From contig WIDE01000035.1 of NCBI GenBank assembly GCA_015039315.1, positions 86,765-150,764 of the forward strand: a stretch of 64,000 nucleotides of DNA. Reading direction: 5' to 3'. The translations under genes were made by a program, and so were the position numbers. Below, in pieces: positions 21,963-32,879 of the stretch. The notes under the pieces were generated by a model, which saw only the letters and a list, made by a program, of their open reading frames with translations, was not told the DNA's origin and searched no databases. Numbering within the stretch: position 1 is the stretch's first letter; the number at the start of each line of letters is the position of its first letter. The DNA is from Clavulina sp. PMI_390 (taxonomy: Eukaryota; Basidiomycota; Agaricomycetes; Cantharellales; Hydnaceae).

Positions 21963-23534
21963 TTACGAGGTTTTAAAACTCAACAAGGTACGTTCCGCTA
22001 TACTATCGCTCTTGAACGACATCATCCATTTTGATCCGTCGGATAATTGTAGATCGATGACCCCCCGCCCCTCCTGCTCCTCCTGCTCCTCCTGCTCCTC
22101 TTTAAGTATACCATCACATATATGTGTATACCTGAGCTCAATATGGTGATTATGCAACGCGAGGAACGAGATCATCCAGAGCCTATCAGAAGTAGCTTCT
22201 CGCATCACCCCCTCTAGAAACCTGGTTGCTACGTTTGTTATATTCGGGAGGTCTATCGTTCCGCGCAGCACATTCGGCTTCCCTGGACCGTTGATCCACC
22301 ACCTCAGTTCCTCAAGAGAAGATAGGTCGCGTAAGATTGCCAACGGGAACTGGGAAATATCATTCTCCACTGGTGAGAAGGGCTTTGATCGCTGCAGTCT
22401 GAGGGAACGCAACGACGAAGGAGCTATCCCGTAAACCCATGTGAGGAGAAAGGGGAGAATAGGGCGGGTTTCAATTTCGTCCATATCGCAGGGGCGAATA
22501 CTCGTATTTGTCACTGCGGGCCCATGTGTCCATATGGAGACCGAATCCGAGCGAATGAGGGACGCAGGCGAAGGATATGATGCCTCGCTGCAGCACGGTG
22601 AAGGTTGGTACAGAACTGGGTCATCGGCATCATGGGTTGAACGATGGAAGGCTCGGGCCTGATAGAGGTCACTGACGGTTGTTTGGGTGTGCAGGACAAC
22701 ATTCTTAAGCGAATGCTGCACTCCATGCAAGACAAGGCTCACATATGGTGCTGGTCCGTAGATCTCCTCGATGGAAGGAAGGAGGGCTATACTTGTTTCT
22801 CCCAAGATCCCGTATCGGGCTTTGAGAGTCGTGGGATGCGGCACTATCCAAAATGGAGTGGCAAGGTGGAAGAGTCTGATACCCAACCGCCGGATAGACG
22901 GTTGCGCGAGAAGAAATTTGTAAATGCCGGGAGGAGACGTGAATAAGCGTGCATCGCATTCGAACTGCTCGAGCTGGAAAGGCATTGGGTACGTCATATT
23001 CTCCATCGCCTGTGCGAGGAGACTTGACAGAGGGAATGCGTTGCGCTCCATCTCCGAGATGTTGATGTCGAGCTTTCTGAGCTGAGGCACGATTGCGAAA
23101 ACCTTGGGAATCTTGAGCACAAGAGCTTCACCAGCAAAAGTTAGTTGTAGAGTGACATGAAGGCGTCGCAGGTGCGCCACTCTTTGTGAGTCTCGCAAGA
23201 GAGCATCGACGCGCTCATGGACGTGCAGACGTAGGTTGGCGCTCGGTCGTGGGCCAATGAAGAACCCGCGCCAGAGGAACGCGTTGGTCAAGTTATTCAT
23301 GTGCCGATTGAGAACTGAGAGAGTGTGGAGGTGATTGGGTTTCCTCGAGGATGTGATTTCCAAGGCGTCAATGATAAGGAAGAGGATCTCAGGAGGGAGA
23401 CTGGAGAAGAAGTCATCCCCAGTCGTGTGGATGGGTGAATTCTCCACAGATGAGTGGGAGCTAGTTTGGACTTGGGAAGTGTGAGGCTGTGAGGCCTTGT
23501 TGGGACTGGTGAAGGTTGCTTTCACGAGGGCCAT
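21963..23534 (-). CDS. F-box-like protein, tandem paralogue 2
   Basis: Second F-box paralogue, 523 residues from the ATG at 23534. The frame extends 14 codons further upstream, but I chose 23534 because MALVKATFTSPNK lines up with the N termini of the two sister genes. The F-box core is FFSSLPPEILFLIIDALEI with LNRHMNNLTN and LWRGFFIGPRPS. Shared blocks follow: LRKLDINIS, FLLAQPSIRRLGI, YGILGETSIALLP, FLLTWVYGIAPSSLRSLRLQ, ILRDLSSLEELRWW, and the C-terminal SDGSKWMMSFK. It carries a small Glu/Gln repeat near the C terminus (22071-22100) that is absent from the sisters. Single exon. Likely an SCF-type adaptor; substrate unknown. Confidence 0.82.
   Translation of the reverse strand: MALVKATFTSPNKASQPHTSQVQTSSHSSVENSPIHTTGDDFFSSLPPEILFLIIDALEITSSRKPNHLHTLSVLNRHMNNLTNAFLWRGFFIGPRPSANLRLHVHERVDALLRDSQRVAHLRRLHVTLQLTFAGEALVLKIPKVFAIVPQLRKLDINISEMERNAFPLSSLLAQAMENMTYPMPFQLEQFECDARLFTSPPGIYKFLLAQPSIRRLGIRLFHLATPFWIVPHPTTLKARYGILGETSIALLPSIEEIYGPAPYVSLVLHGVQHSLKNVVLHTQTTVSDLYQARAFHRSTHDADDPVLYQPSPCCSEASYPSPASLIRSDSVSIWTHGPAVTNTSIRPCDMDEIETRPILPFLLTWVYGIAPSSLRSLRLQRSKPFSPVENDISQFPLAILRDLSSLEELRWWINGPGKPNVLRGTIDLPNITNVATRFLEGVMREATSDRLWMISFLALHNHHIELRYTHICDGILKEEQEEQEEQEGRGVIDLQLSDGSKWMMSFKSDSIAERTLLSFKTS
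22071..22100. repeat. Short tandem repeat of ctcctgctc
   Basis: Three full copies of a 9-base unit plus ctc, inside F-box paralogue 2, read on the minus strand as repeated EEQ. Length variation would stay in frame. Confidence 0.85.
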
Positions 23535-23770
23535 GGGAAGGTGGAAGGTGAGCACAGTGGCAGCAGATACAGGCATGCGCTCTGACGGCTGTGCATCATT
23601 ACATATTTGTCATATCGTACTCGCAAGTCTGAAGTGACAGGGGCGTCAAGGAGTGCGGTGGTGAGCGTATATCTGTATTCGGCTGAAAGGAGTGTGAAGT
23701 TCAGGGTGAAGGATGGATTCAGCTAAAGCACCTTTTTCCCACGACCTGCGAAGGCGTTCGCCCTCCATGA

Positions 23771-25315
23771 TCAGTTCCAGGGTCCTACGTTGAAACTCAA
23801 GAAGCCGATTTCTGCTAGGCTTTCGTTTTTGGACCTCATCTTCCACCTTGATCCACCTGATAACCGGAGACTTATAACATCTCGCTCTTCCCGCTCCTTG
23901 TGGCTAAACGTACTGATATATGAACGTGTACGTGTAAGCTCGATATAGCACCTGCTGAATGCGAGGAATGTGATCAAGGAAAGTTTGTTAGAAGTAGAAG
24001 ATCGCATCACGCCTTCCAAAAATATCCTCGCCGCGGCCGTTACCCTTGGGAAGTCTAGCGTTCCGTATGATACATCCGTCTTCCCACTCCCGAGGACCCG
24101 CCACCTCAGTTCCTCAAGGGAGGAAAGTTCGCGCAGAATCTCAAATGGAAATTGGGCCATGTCGTTCTCGACTGGCGAATGATGTTTCATGCGACCTATT
24201 CGGAGGAAACGCACCGATGAAGGAGCGATCCCGTAACCCCATGTGAGGAGGAAAGGGAGTATGGGCTGGGTCTCGATACGGTCAATATCGTATCCGGGTA
24301 TCCCGGTACGTGTAGCAGACCCGTCAGTCCATATGGACAACGAATCCGCGCGGACGAGGGACTCAGCTGAAGGATGCCATGCCTCGTGACAGCATGCTGA
24401 AGGCTGGAATTTAACTTCATCCTCAGAGTTGTGACTCGGACGGTGGAGCAATCGAGACTGAGCAAGATCAACCACAGTTGTTTGAGTGTACAACATGATA
24501 CTCTTGAGCTGGTGTTGTACCCCATGCAGGACAAGGCTCGCGTAGGATGCTGGTCCATAGAACTCCTCAATAGACGGGAGGAGGGGTATATTTGTTTCCT
24601 CAAATATGCCGTATCTAGCTTTGAGAGCAGTAGGGATTGGCGCTGTCCAAAACGGAATGTCGTCAAAGACAAGTCCGATACCCAGCCGTCGAATAGACGG
24701 TTGGGCAAGAAGAAATTTATAAATCCCAGGAGGGTATGAAAATAATATCGCATCACATTCGAGCTCCTCGAGCTGGAACGGCATTGGATACGTCATATTT
24801 CCCAGTGCTCGCGTGAGGAGATCTGTTACGGGCCATGCTTCGCCTTCTCGGTGCGGGGAGATGTGAATGCGGAGTTTTCTTAGGTGAGGCAAAGTTGAGA
24901 AGATCCTAGGGATTTTGACCATCACAGCTATATCAGCACACGCAGGGGTGAAGTTGAGTCGGAGGTGTTGCACATGTGTCGCCCGCTCAGAGTCCCTCAA
25001 GAGGGCATCCATACGTTCTTGGATGTGCAGTGTTGAGCTATTGCTAGGTCGTGGGCCAATTAGGAAACTGCGCCAAAGATGTGAGTGGGTACAGCTATTC
25101 AGGGAACGGTTGACACATGAAAGAGAGTGAAGTGGGTTGGGTTTCGTTGCAGGGGTGATGTCCAAGGCATCACAAATAAGGAGGAGGATCTCAGTAGGCA
25201 GACGGGAGAACAAATCTTCCCTGGCTGGAGGGCCACCCCCAGCGGGGACGTCGGAGGGCTGGCGCCTCTTGCTACTCTTGCCACAACGAGTCAAAATGGC
25301 TTCTAGGAGATGCAT
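23771..25315 (-). CDS. F-box-like protein, tandem paralogue 3
   Basis: Third F-box paralogue, 514 residues, single exon. It starts MHLLEAILTRCGKSSKRR at 25315, aligned with paralogue 1. The F-box core at about residues 36-88 is LFSRLPTEILLLICDALDI, then SLSCVNRSLNSCTH and LWRSFLIGPRPS. Downstream blocks match the sisters: LPHLRKLRIHIS, FLLAQPSIRRLGI, YGIFEETNIPLLP, EEFYGPASYASLVLHG, FLLTWGYGIAPSSVRFLRI, ILRELSSLEELRW, and SGGSRWKMRSK. The end differs (FNVGPWN). It is intermediate between paralogues 1 and 2 by eye. Tandem, same strand, spacers of 236 and 650 bases suggest repeated local duplication. Role in ubiquitin-dependent turnover is inferred from the F-box alone. Confidence 0.83.
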   Translation of the reverse strand: MHLLEAILTRCGKSSKRRQPSDVPAGGGPPAREDLFSRLPTEILLLICDALDITPATKPNPLHSLSCVNRSLNSCTHSHLWRSFLIGPRPSNSSTLHIQERMDALLRDSERATHVQHLRLNFTPACADIAVMVKIPRIFSTLPHLRKLRIHISPHREGEAWPVTDLLTRALGNMTYPMPFQLEELECDAILFSYPPGIYKFLLAQPSIRRLGIGLVFDDIPFWTAPIPTALKARYGIFEETNIPLLPSIEEFYGPASYASLVLHGVQHQLKSIMLYTQTTVVDLAQSRLLHRPSHNSEDEVKFQPSACCHEAWHPSAESLVRADSLSIWTDGSATRTGIPGYDIDRIETQPILPFLLTWGYGIAPSSVRFLRIGRMKHHSPVENDMAQFPFEILRELSSLEELRWRVLGSGKTDVSYGTLDFPRVTAAARIFLEGVMRSSTSNKLSLITFLAFSRCYIELTRTRSYISTFSHKEREERDVISLRLSGGSRWKMRSKNESLAEIGFLSFNVGPWN

Positions 25316-26010
25316 GGGATGGGTAAGGGGAGGGTACTATTCATAAATATGAAATGGTTATCCGTGTCACGTTGTCGGCGCGAGTTCTAAAAAGGAAGAA
25401 AGGCTACAAGACGTGGAGTGCCAAGGATATGTCCACCAATCCACCCCAAACAGCATGAAATTCCGCTTGGCCGAGGGTGAAGCCAAGCCTCCATTTTCCC
25501 GCGGCATTAGCTTCGAGCGTCAGCTATACGGCAGAGAATAATGCGTTTTTCCTCAAGGCTGTCAATCACACGACATGAATTCCCAGAGAACCAAACGCAA
25601 ACTCGTAGCGATTATTGGATTCAATTAGAGGTAAGTGCACGACGTTTATGCTGCAACGAAGCGATCAAGAAGATCACAGAGCCCAAAAAGAAAAGAAACG
25701 AAAAACATAGGGCAGAGTGTGAGATAGAGCACAATGATCGGGTGGGTATATCAACAGATATTGAGATAGCAGATAGATCGAGAAAACGAGTGGGAAGTGT
25801 AAAACAAGATCACATTGTGTTATTCCAGGAAAAAAAGCCACAAGAAAGAAAACGAATGAAATGAGTACAAGCCCAAAAGAAGAACACGGCAAAGATGGAT
25901 ATCACGCCAAGAAACGAATGGGTCACAACGGGTTCCAACGAGCAGGCATGGGGGATAAGGGAGCCAATAAGTGAAGGCATGGAGGAGGACATGTGACATG
26001 AGAACAGCAT
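25316..26010. other. Spacer, no gene seen
   Basis: 695 bases between F-box paralogue 3 and the stop of the large Ser-rich gene. A plus-strand frame of 107 codons at 25541-25864 is purine-rich and Lys/Glu-rich without any family pattern, and I do not call it. Confidence 0.4.
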
Positions 26011-29000
26011 TCAAGCTGCGCTAGAAACTACGACGCTAGGGGGACTCGGTCGTGCGCTCCCACTTGATGATCTTGACCCAACACGCGAGGAAGAGAGCGA
26101 ACCTGAGATTACTGTCGTCGTAGGAGTGCGCGCACCCCCAGAGGACGAAGAGTGAGAGGGAGAACGTTGTGTGCCGAGAATCGCCGGCGGTGGTACGATA
26201 AATGGAGGCAGAGTGGGTGGGCGAGGTACGGCTTTGGCCGACCCTGAAGAGGCTGCGGAGGTGGGTGATGCTCGGTACTGTGGAGACAAGCTCTCATCGT
26301 CCGAGGGAGAGTGCCTCTCAGTCTTCACGAAAGCGTTTGTCGGGGAGTGGGAGTGTCTTGGCTCGAGCAGTCCATGAGGCCGCGCATATGGGCTCAACGA
26401 TGCTGATCTCATCGATGATAGTGGCGACGAAGACAATGGGACGGTGTTCTTCACAACTCTCCGTTCGCGGTCATCCACATCCATTTCCTCCTCTTCATCT
26501 TCCTCGTCTTGACCCTCGTATCCTGAAGCGAGTGTGCCACGACGCTCACGTACACCAGGCAACGAGCCAGAGAATGAACCGCTCCGTGACTCACCACCGC
26601 TTCCCCAGTCATCATCTTCGTCGCCCCATCGCGAACTGTCCCCACCACTGCCAGTAGAGACAGACGAGTCGAAACTCCCATGCTTGTTGAAGGCCGCTGG
26701 TGGGGGTCGGAAGGCGAAACGGGACGATGTCGAGGAGAAAGATGACGAGGACTGGTGACGATGATGATGAGGCAGGCCCGCGCGGTTAATGGAGTACGAC
26801 GAGGGCGGGGGAAGCGTGATGGGTGCGAATGGTGATGAAGTTGATGCCAGCTGTTGGCCAGCTGGTTGTTGGTTCGACCCGGCGTAACCTTCCATCGGAT
26901 CATCGTCCTGCAGCTCATCAATTTCATGGTCCGAGTCAGACTCTTCTTGCTTGACAGTGACACCAGAGTTACTGGGATTAGCCTCGGCGGCAGGCGATGA
27001 ACTCAAGACTGGACCTCGATGAGGGGAAGAGGAAGCAGAGGTTGGAACAGTCGGGAGAGAGGTCGAGTGGATAGGGAAAGCACGACGAATCGGCGTCACT
27101 TGTTGCGCATCAGGCACATCATGCATATCAAGTCGTGGAGGCACAATTGTTCCGCCTGCTCCAACCCCAAGGCCACCCAGACTACCCCTCTTACGGAGAT
27201 GCTCTGCACTGCCCCTCATCTGTAACCTTCCCAAGGAGCCCAGTCCACGGATGCTCGAGCGCCGCCTCTCAACTGGCACCGCACCCATTCCAAGGGGAGC
27301 CAGAACAGGGAGGGTTGGCAGTGCCATCCCACCAGCTGCGGGCAGTGGGAAAGAGGGCTTTAAAAGCGGGTTCGTGCGTGCGCGATCGCGATTGCGCGCC
27401 GTCTTCGCCTGCTTGGACTTTCCAGATTGGCTGGGTGCGCCACCTGCAGAGGAGTGTAGGTTGGGGTTGGAATTGGATGGATGCAAAGCAGTCCCACTCA
27501 TCATCATATTACGCTGCACGAGTCCGACGGCATCAGGCAGTGTTGGGATTGCCATTGGCATAGGACTTAACGGCGAGTGTGGCTGAGGCTGGAGCTGAGG
27601 TAGGAGGATGGAAGGAGATTGCGGGGAGCGTGTGACGAAGGGAGTCAGCTCATTCGGACTGCGTATCGACATCTCAGAGTGCGACACGACCCTGCGTGCC
27701 TCTCGTCTCTCCTTGCCATTGCTTGCAACCGAAGACGAGGCAGGAGGGTGGCCAAGTGCGCGACTGTGGCGCGAAACAGAAAGAGAGAGAGGGGCGAGAG
27801 AAAGCGTCAAGCTGCCTCGGCGTTTGTATCGCTGAGCATCCTCAACCTCTTTCTCCCTCTGGCGCTCCTTCTCTCCATCCGACTCATCTCCAGAAACACG
27901 AGCTTTGGTCTTTCCCTTGTTCTTCAGGTCGGAGAGCGCTTGCTGCTCCTCAGAAAGAAGGCCATTTGGGCCCAATCCTGCCGCGGAAGGTCTCCGCGAG
28001 TAAGCACTGGCATACGGGTGTGACGAGGCCCAATGGTGGTGGGGATGGGCATGTGCATGGTGAGCGTGGTGAGGATGTCGGAGCTGGGCAGACGAGACGC
28101 TTTTGCGAATAAAGGACGAGATGGGCGGAGAGCGCAGGGCAGACGAGGAAGAAGCAGCAGGCGCCTGGAGCACCTGCGTCTGTGATGGGGATTGGGATGC
28201 CTGCTCAGCGTCTGCGTCCATGGTACTCGTGGCAGTGGCTTTAGGCTGAGCCTCAACTGGACTCGACATTTGCTTCTGCGTAACGTTGCTACCACTACCA
28301 GCCGCACTGATGAGAGCAGGAAGAACGGGTGTCCGTAACTTGGATCCTATCGGGCTATTACTGCTCGCACTCTGAGTCGGAACACCCATGCCCGCTGCAC
28401 CGGAACTCTGGCTACGCGCGTGATGATGCTGATGAGCGAGTCTAAACGGTGAAGGGGGGAGCGGAGTTGGACCACCCGCTGTTCCTGCTGCCGTTGCCGC
28501 TCCGGCACCTGGGGCAACGAATGGAGAAAGCATGGGCAGGGAAGGGAGCTGTGGATGATGGGGAGGCTGTTGTGATGGCGACATCAAGGCCGAAGAGGGC
28601 GAGGAAGAGGGGTGCTGGCGGTCATTACCAGCAGCAGCACCGGCGGCGGACGAGGTCGAAGGGGAAGATGAAGATGTGATGGCGATCGATAAGCGCGTGC
28701 GAGGGGCGAGGTGTCGCTTTTGTGGAGATGGAGCTCGAGTTGTGGTGGGAGAGGAGGAAGAGGAGGGAGGAGAGGGCGTGGCGCCAGTTGTTGTCGTAGT
28801 ACTACTACGAGGAGCAGAAGGAGCTGCAGCACCACGAGTTGCAGCGGCTGACACCAAAGATGATGATGATGACAGGTTAGTGTTGCGATTGGCCGTGGGC
28901 AACACGGGGACAAGCACAGGCGGCAGACGCATTTCCAGGTGAGGCAAAGGTGGAGAGGCGCTTCTACGCCCAGCACTAGGAATAGTAGCCGTCGTTGCAC

Positions 29001-30426
29001 CTAGTCGCCTGCGATCAGACTCGACGGCGGAGGGTCGTTGCTGGCGGCTGGCTTCTGAGTTTGAGCCACTGCGCCTGCCAAGAACAGTATTCCGAGCCTG
29101 AATTCCTTTTACTGCTTCCTGATCTTGTTCCTCTTCCTCTTGCATTTCACTATCCTCTTGGTGATTCCCGTCGATCGCGAGCGGGGAGGACGGCGAGACC
29201 GAGAGACGATGGGATATCCTCCCCAGCCGATTAGTGCTAGTATTAGATGATTTTGACAAGTGAGAGTGAGAATGCCGCTGCGCAGATGAGGATAATGAGG
29301 CAGGCGGAGATGCACTAGGGGCCGCAGGAGCTGGAAACGTGTATCCGTAAGACGGAGACGCCGACGAGGACCCTGGAGACGTCACAGCAGACGACATGAT
29401 AGGATCCTGCCCGTCCAAGAGGTCATCCTCTTCAATAGACTCTGATAATATCATGTGAGGGTATTGAGAGGATGCGGCGGTGGCCAGGGGAGACTCAAGC
29501 AGGGTTGGGAGTGAACCTGAGCGCTGGCGTCTCTGCGCTGCAATTGAGGACGTGGCCAATAAGTTCTGTGTTTCATTCAGGTCAGGTCGTGTGGGTGAAG
29601 AGAAGACGGTGGCGCGAATGATTCGATTCCAAGGTGATTTGCATGGAGGCGCCAAGGACGTGGAAGCAAGAGAAGAATCATGAATCCCATATTCAGGGCA
29701 ACAACGAGCGACAAGAATATTTTGGGACGATGGCGACGGAGACGAGGCAGTCATGAGTTAGTCATAGTGGCAACAAATAATCCAGGATGGACGGATATGG
29801 CAACTGCTCAAAAGACTCACTCGCGACGACGACGGCAATGCAACTCCATTAGATGTTGAAGAATGATTTGGGAATGCGGGGGGTGGCGGGAATACAGAAA
29901 GTATCGGCAGGCTGCCGCGACGATCATTTAGCTATTGTGAACCCAAGGGAAGAGGAGAAGGCCAGTCAGTTGGTCGGCCAGACAAATGACGCAAAATATG
30001 CCAGTCACACAATAGACGATGCAACGAGGCAGGCAGACTCACATCTCGAACAGGTTGTGCATAGGGTGCAAAACGCCTTGAATTATTTGGAGGCCCATGA
30101 TGCCTCCCAGATAATCTCACTTGTGTATGTGGCGAGTGCAGAGGACTAAAGCGGACTGAAGATGAGGGGGAGGAAGAGTGGGTGCTGCTCCATGAGTCTG
30201 TTCTCATATGCAGCGAGTGCTCTGGACGCGCATGGCCAGAAGACAGTTGCGATGCAGATGTAGGAGATGTAGATGCTGTAGATGTGGATGTGGGCGCTGT
30301 TAGCGGAGCAGCAGCGGTTGCAGGCGGAGGCGGTGGTGGCAAAGATGAGGCCTGCGACTGCTGATCATTTTCGTTGAGGCCTAGGGAGGAGAGAAGATCG
30401 ACAAAGGACGGCAGCGACTGCTTCAT
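26011..30426 (-). CDS. Large Ser/Pro-rich low-complexity protein, unknown function
   Basis: I join three exons: 30426-30043, 29931-29821 and 29565-26011, giving about 1349 residues. Exon 1 starts MKQSLPSFVDLLSSLGLNEND, a compact hydrophobic head, then Pro/Ala/Thr runs. Exon 2 reads LNDRRGSLPILSVFPPPP. Exon 3 follows an acceptor (aaacacag) preceded by good branch-point-like ctgac, phase matching. An alternative is initiation at an ATG at 29754, since exon 3's frame is open to there. The rest is Ser/Pro/Ala-rich with His runs (HPHHAHHAHAHPHHH), RRGSL-type basic/Ser motifs, a VKQEESD segment (a psi-K-x-E sumoylation-type site), and acidic patches. No folded domain, zinc finger or TM was recognised. 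It may be a scaffold or regulator in the nucleus, but that is a guess. A CT-rich tract precedes the start codon. Confidence 0.7.
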
Positions 30427-32879
30427 CGTCGCTGTCAAAGATAACTAGCTATGGCGCCTGCGCTGGAATGGTGATGGTAGAGGCGGCCGCAGGAGCGGAC
30501 GTATGGAGCCGGGCTGAGGACGAGATGATGAGAGTACGGAGAGCGAGGTAAAGAGAGAGATCCGAGCGGGGGAGAGATGAGGCGTATATACCGGACTGTA
30601 TGAGGAGAGGCGGATAGCGGTCGTCGTAGTGATTGGGGGGATGGAGTGGAAGCGACGACCGAGGAGGGGGAGAAAGAAAAGTAAGGATGTTGTTGTGGCC
30701 AAACGGGGAGATTTGAGCAACTAACAACTGCCTGATCGTTTGGACTCCTCTAATCGCCAATGCGGATCCGTGCGTTTGACATTGACCCCAGACAACCAGA
30801 ACGCGGCGTCGGTGAACCCTGTGGTAGCAGTCGCTCCTCCTCCCTCTTAAGCACCCACGCATCGGCATATATATACACGTTCTCTCCTTTAAGGGCAGCC
30901 AGTCCACCTCCACCCATGTCATGCATGCACTTTTGTCCCGTTGCCTCGTTGCGCGCGCATGGCGCTATGAATTTCCTGCTGCCTGCTTTGATCAAAACGA
31001 GTGAGACATACATTACATTATTCTGAGTAGCTTCCCCCTTTGAATCTGGGCAGACTAGCCCCGTAGCGTGAACACCGTCGTCATGCCTCCCGCCTGCTGA
31101 CCTCATGTTTGAGGAAAAAAATGGATATATGGATTATGAAAAAAGCTGATGCAGATCGTGGTCGATGCTGATCTCGACCCAATAGATGAGATTACCGTCG
31201 TCGTGTCGACATCGCCTCCGAATCATTGTCATTCATGAATTCAATCGTACCCAAAAACGAAATGTTGCCCTGGACAACCACTCAGTACCCCGCAACCAAC
31301 GGCCAAAGCAGGCTGCTCGCACAATCACAACGGTATCGATGGCCCATAGCCCCGCCAGAGCCTATTAGCTGTGCCCTGTTTTAATGATATTTCCAATGAA
31401 TCCCGAACGTCGAGGGCGCGGAAAGTCTCGGGAGGACAAAAAGGAAAAAACTAGGTAATTGAATCAAACATCAATTTATTTTGTGCATGCGCTCCACTTG
31501 TTGTCATGGCACCTCCTCCTAACACACAGTGCGGATGCATTTTCACAGGCGTCGCTGGCAATAACGCTGTCGTGGTGCGGCCCTTGGCGTTGCGTCGGTC
31601 CTCGACTATCAGAGCCAGCCCGTCCCCATCCATCGTTAAAAAATCTTTCTGATCGCAACTTTCATCATCCTCTGCATCACCCTCATCATCATCAGCAGCC
31701 ATTTGACATACCGTCGGGTCAAAATGTTTTGCACAAATGTCCATCTCCTCAGATATTCGGCGACGGGCGTCTCCAAGCAACATTTTCAACCCTCTTTGCC
31801 TGTTTTTCATTGAGAAGAAGCACAACTCCTCAGGAACAGGGCCACCGACGGAAGGAAGCCCAGCATGGAAAGAAAAAAGAAGGGGACTGAGGACCCTATA
31901 TCCACAGACATAGGAGGTGGGGTGGAGTTGAGTGGGGCCATGCAAGCGGTCCCGCGCCTTCCTCGATCCCGTTTGACATGCCTGTCTCCCATTTTCTCAG
32001 AGATAGATAGCCTCGCGTTTCGGGGGTTCGAGCGGGAGACTGCTATGGTAACGTTCGAAGAAGAAGAAAATCTCATTGCGCCAACCCCCGGACCCTGATT
32101 CAAAGCCGCATCTTTGAATCAGCGGGGAACGAACGGAGGAAAACCCCTCCGAGTCGCTGCGCGCCGGCGAGAGTTTAATCCAGGACAAACTCGGAAAAAC
32201 TGCGCAAGCTAGAGAATACATCATTGGCTCATCGTCGCGACCTCGAATCTTTACCCACGACTGGCAAATTGAGTGAATTTTTTTCTCGGAAAAATAGATA
32301 AGAGCATGTCGAAGTGGAATTCACATAGATGCATGGCGGCACCGAGGGTTGGACTGGCCCCAAATCTCATAGCAATTCGGAGAAACTTGTTGTGAAATCG
32401 TTGCCTCGGTAGCTGTATTATTGCACGCAAAATTACGTCTTGCAGAGTTCCGGCTATACAAGGAGACATGGCAGCGATCAAGCTGCCCATATGTTGCAGC
32501 GTCGCACTTCTAGTTGGAATTACGGAGGCATGGTGACTCCTCGTCGACACTAATGAAGCGATCGCCAACCAGCCACCATTCATCTATAAAGAGTAAAAGG
32601 GAAATGACTGTGGGCCGGTTAAGCCATCATCATGTGAATGTGATGGTGACGTTGGATATTGCGGTGAGGATAGCAACAGCAAGCGTCAATCCAGATGCTC
32701 TTTCGAAAAAGATGTGCCACTGCGGCGCAGTGTTTGCTGCGTCTCACTTGGGAGAGGATGAGGCTGGAACGGCCAAGTCTTATCATAAGCCATCTCAGGG
32801 CGGGCTTGCATGGAATAAACCCATCAGCGCTGACGTTGGCGGAGGAACGCGGTATATGGTGGGGTATGAGACTGAGATC
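30427..32879. other. Gene-poor region of about 2.4 kb
   Basis: The first 300 bases are the pyrimidine/purine-skewed promoter of the large Ser-rich gene. Beyond that no gene is resolved. A minus-strand frame at 31451-31945 has an acidic, Asp/Glu-rich centre (ADDDEGDAEDDE) and could be a small gene or an exon. An overlapping plus-strand frame is equally open, so I do not call either. A minus-strand patch near 32600-32700 reads like a hydrophobic segment but is followed by stops. Confidence 0.4.
32095..32122. repeat. Perfect 11-base inverted repeat
   Basis: ctgattcaaag, then a 6-base loop ccgcat, then ctttgaatcag. It lies in gene-poor DNA, so it could be a terminator-like or cruciform element or a palindromic protein site. 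Confidence 0.6.

Noticed and set aside
23646..23846. Small minus-strand frame overlapping the end of F-box paralogue 3
   Set aside because: Different frame overlapping the well supported F-box end; no independent support.
25541..25864. 107-codon Lys/Glu-rich plus-strand frame
   Set aside because: Purine-rich low-complexity spacer DNA without homology pattern or splice context.
27135..28112. Long plus-strand frames opposite the large Ser-rich gene
   Set aside because: Ser/Pro codon bias on the minus strand keeps the antisense frames open; no domain in them.
31451..31945. Acidic minus-strand frame of 164 codons
   Set aside because: An overlapping plus-strand frame is equally long and neither shows a family pattern; not enough to call a gene.
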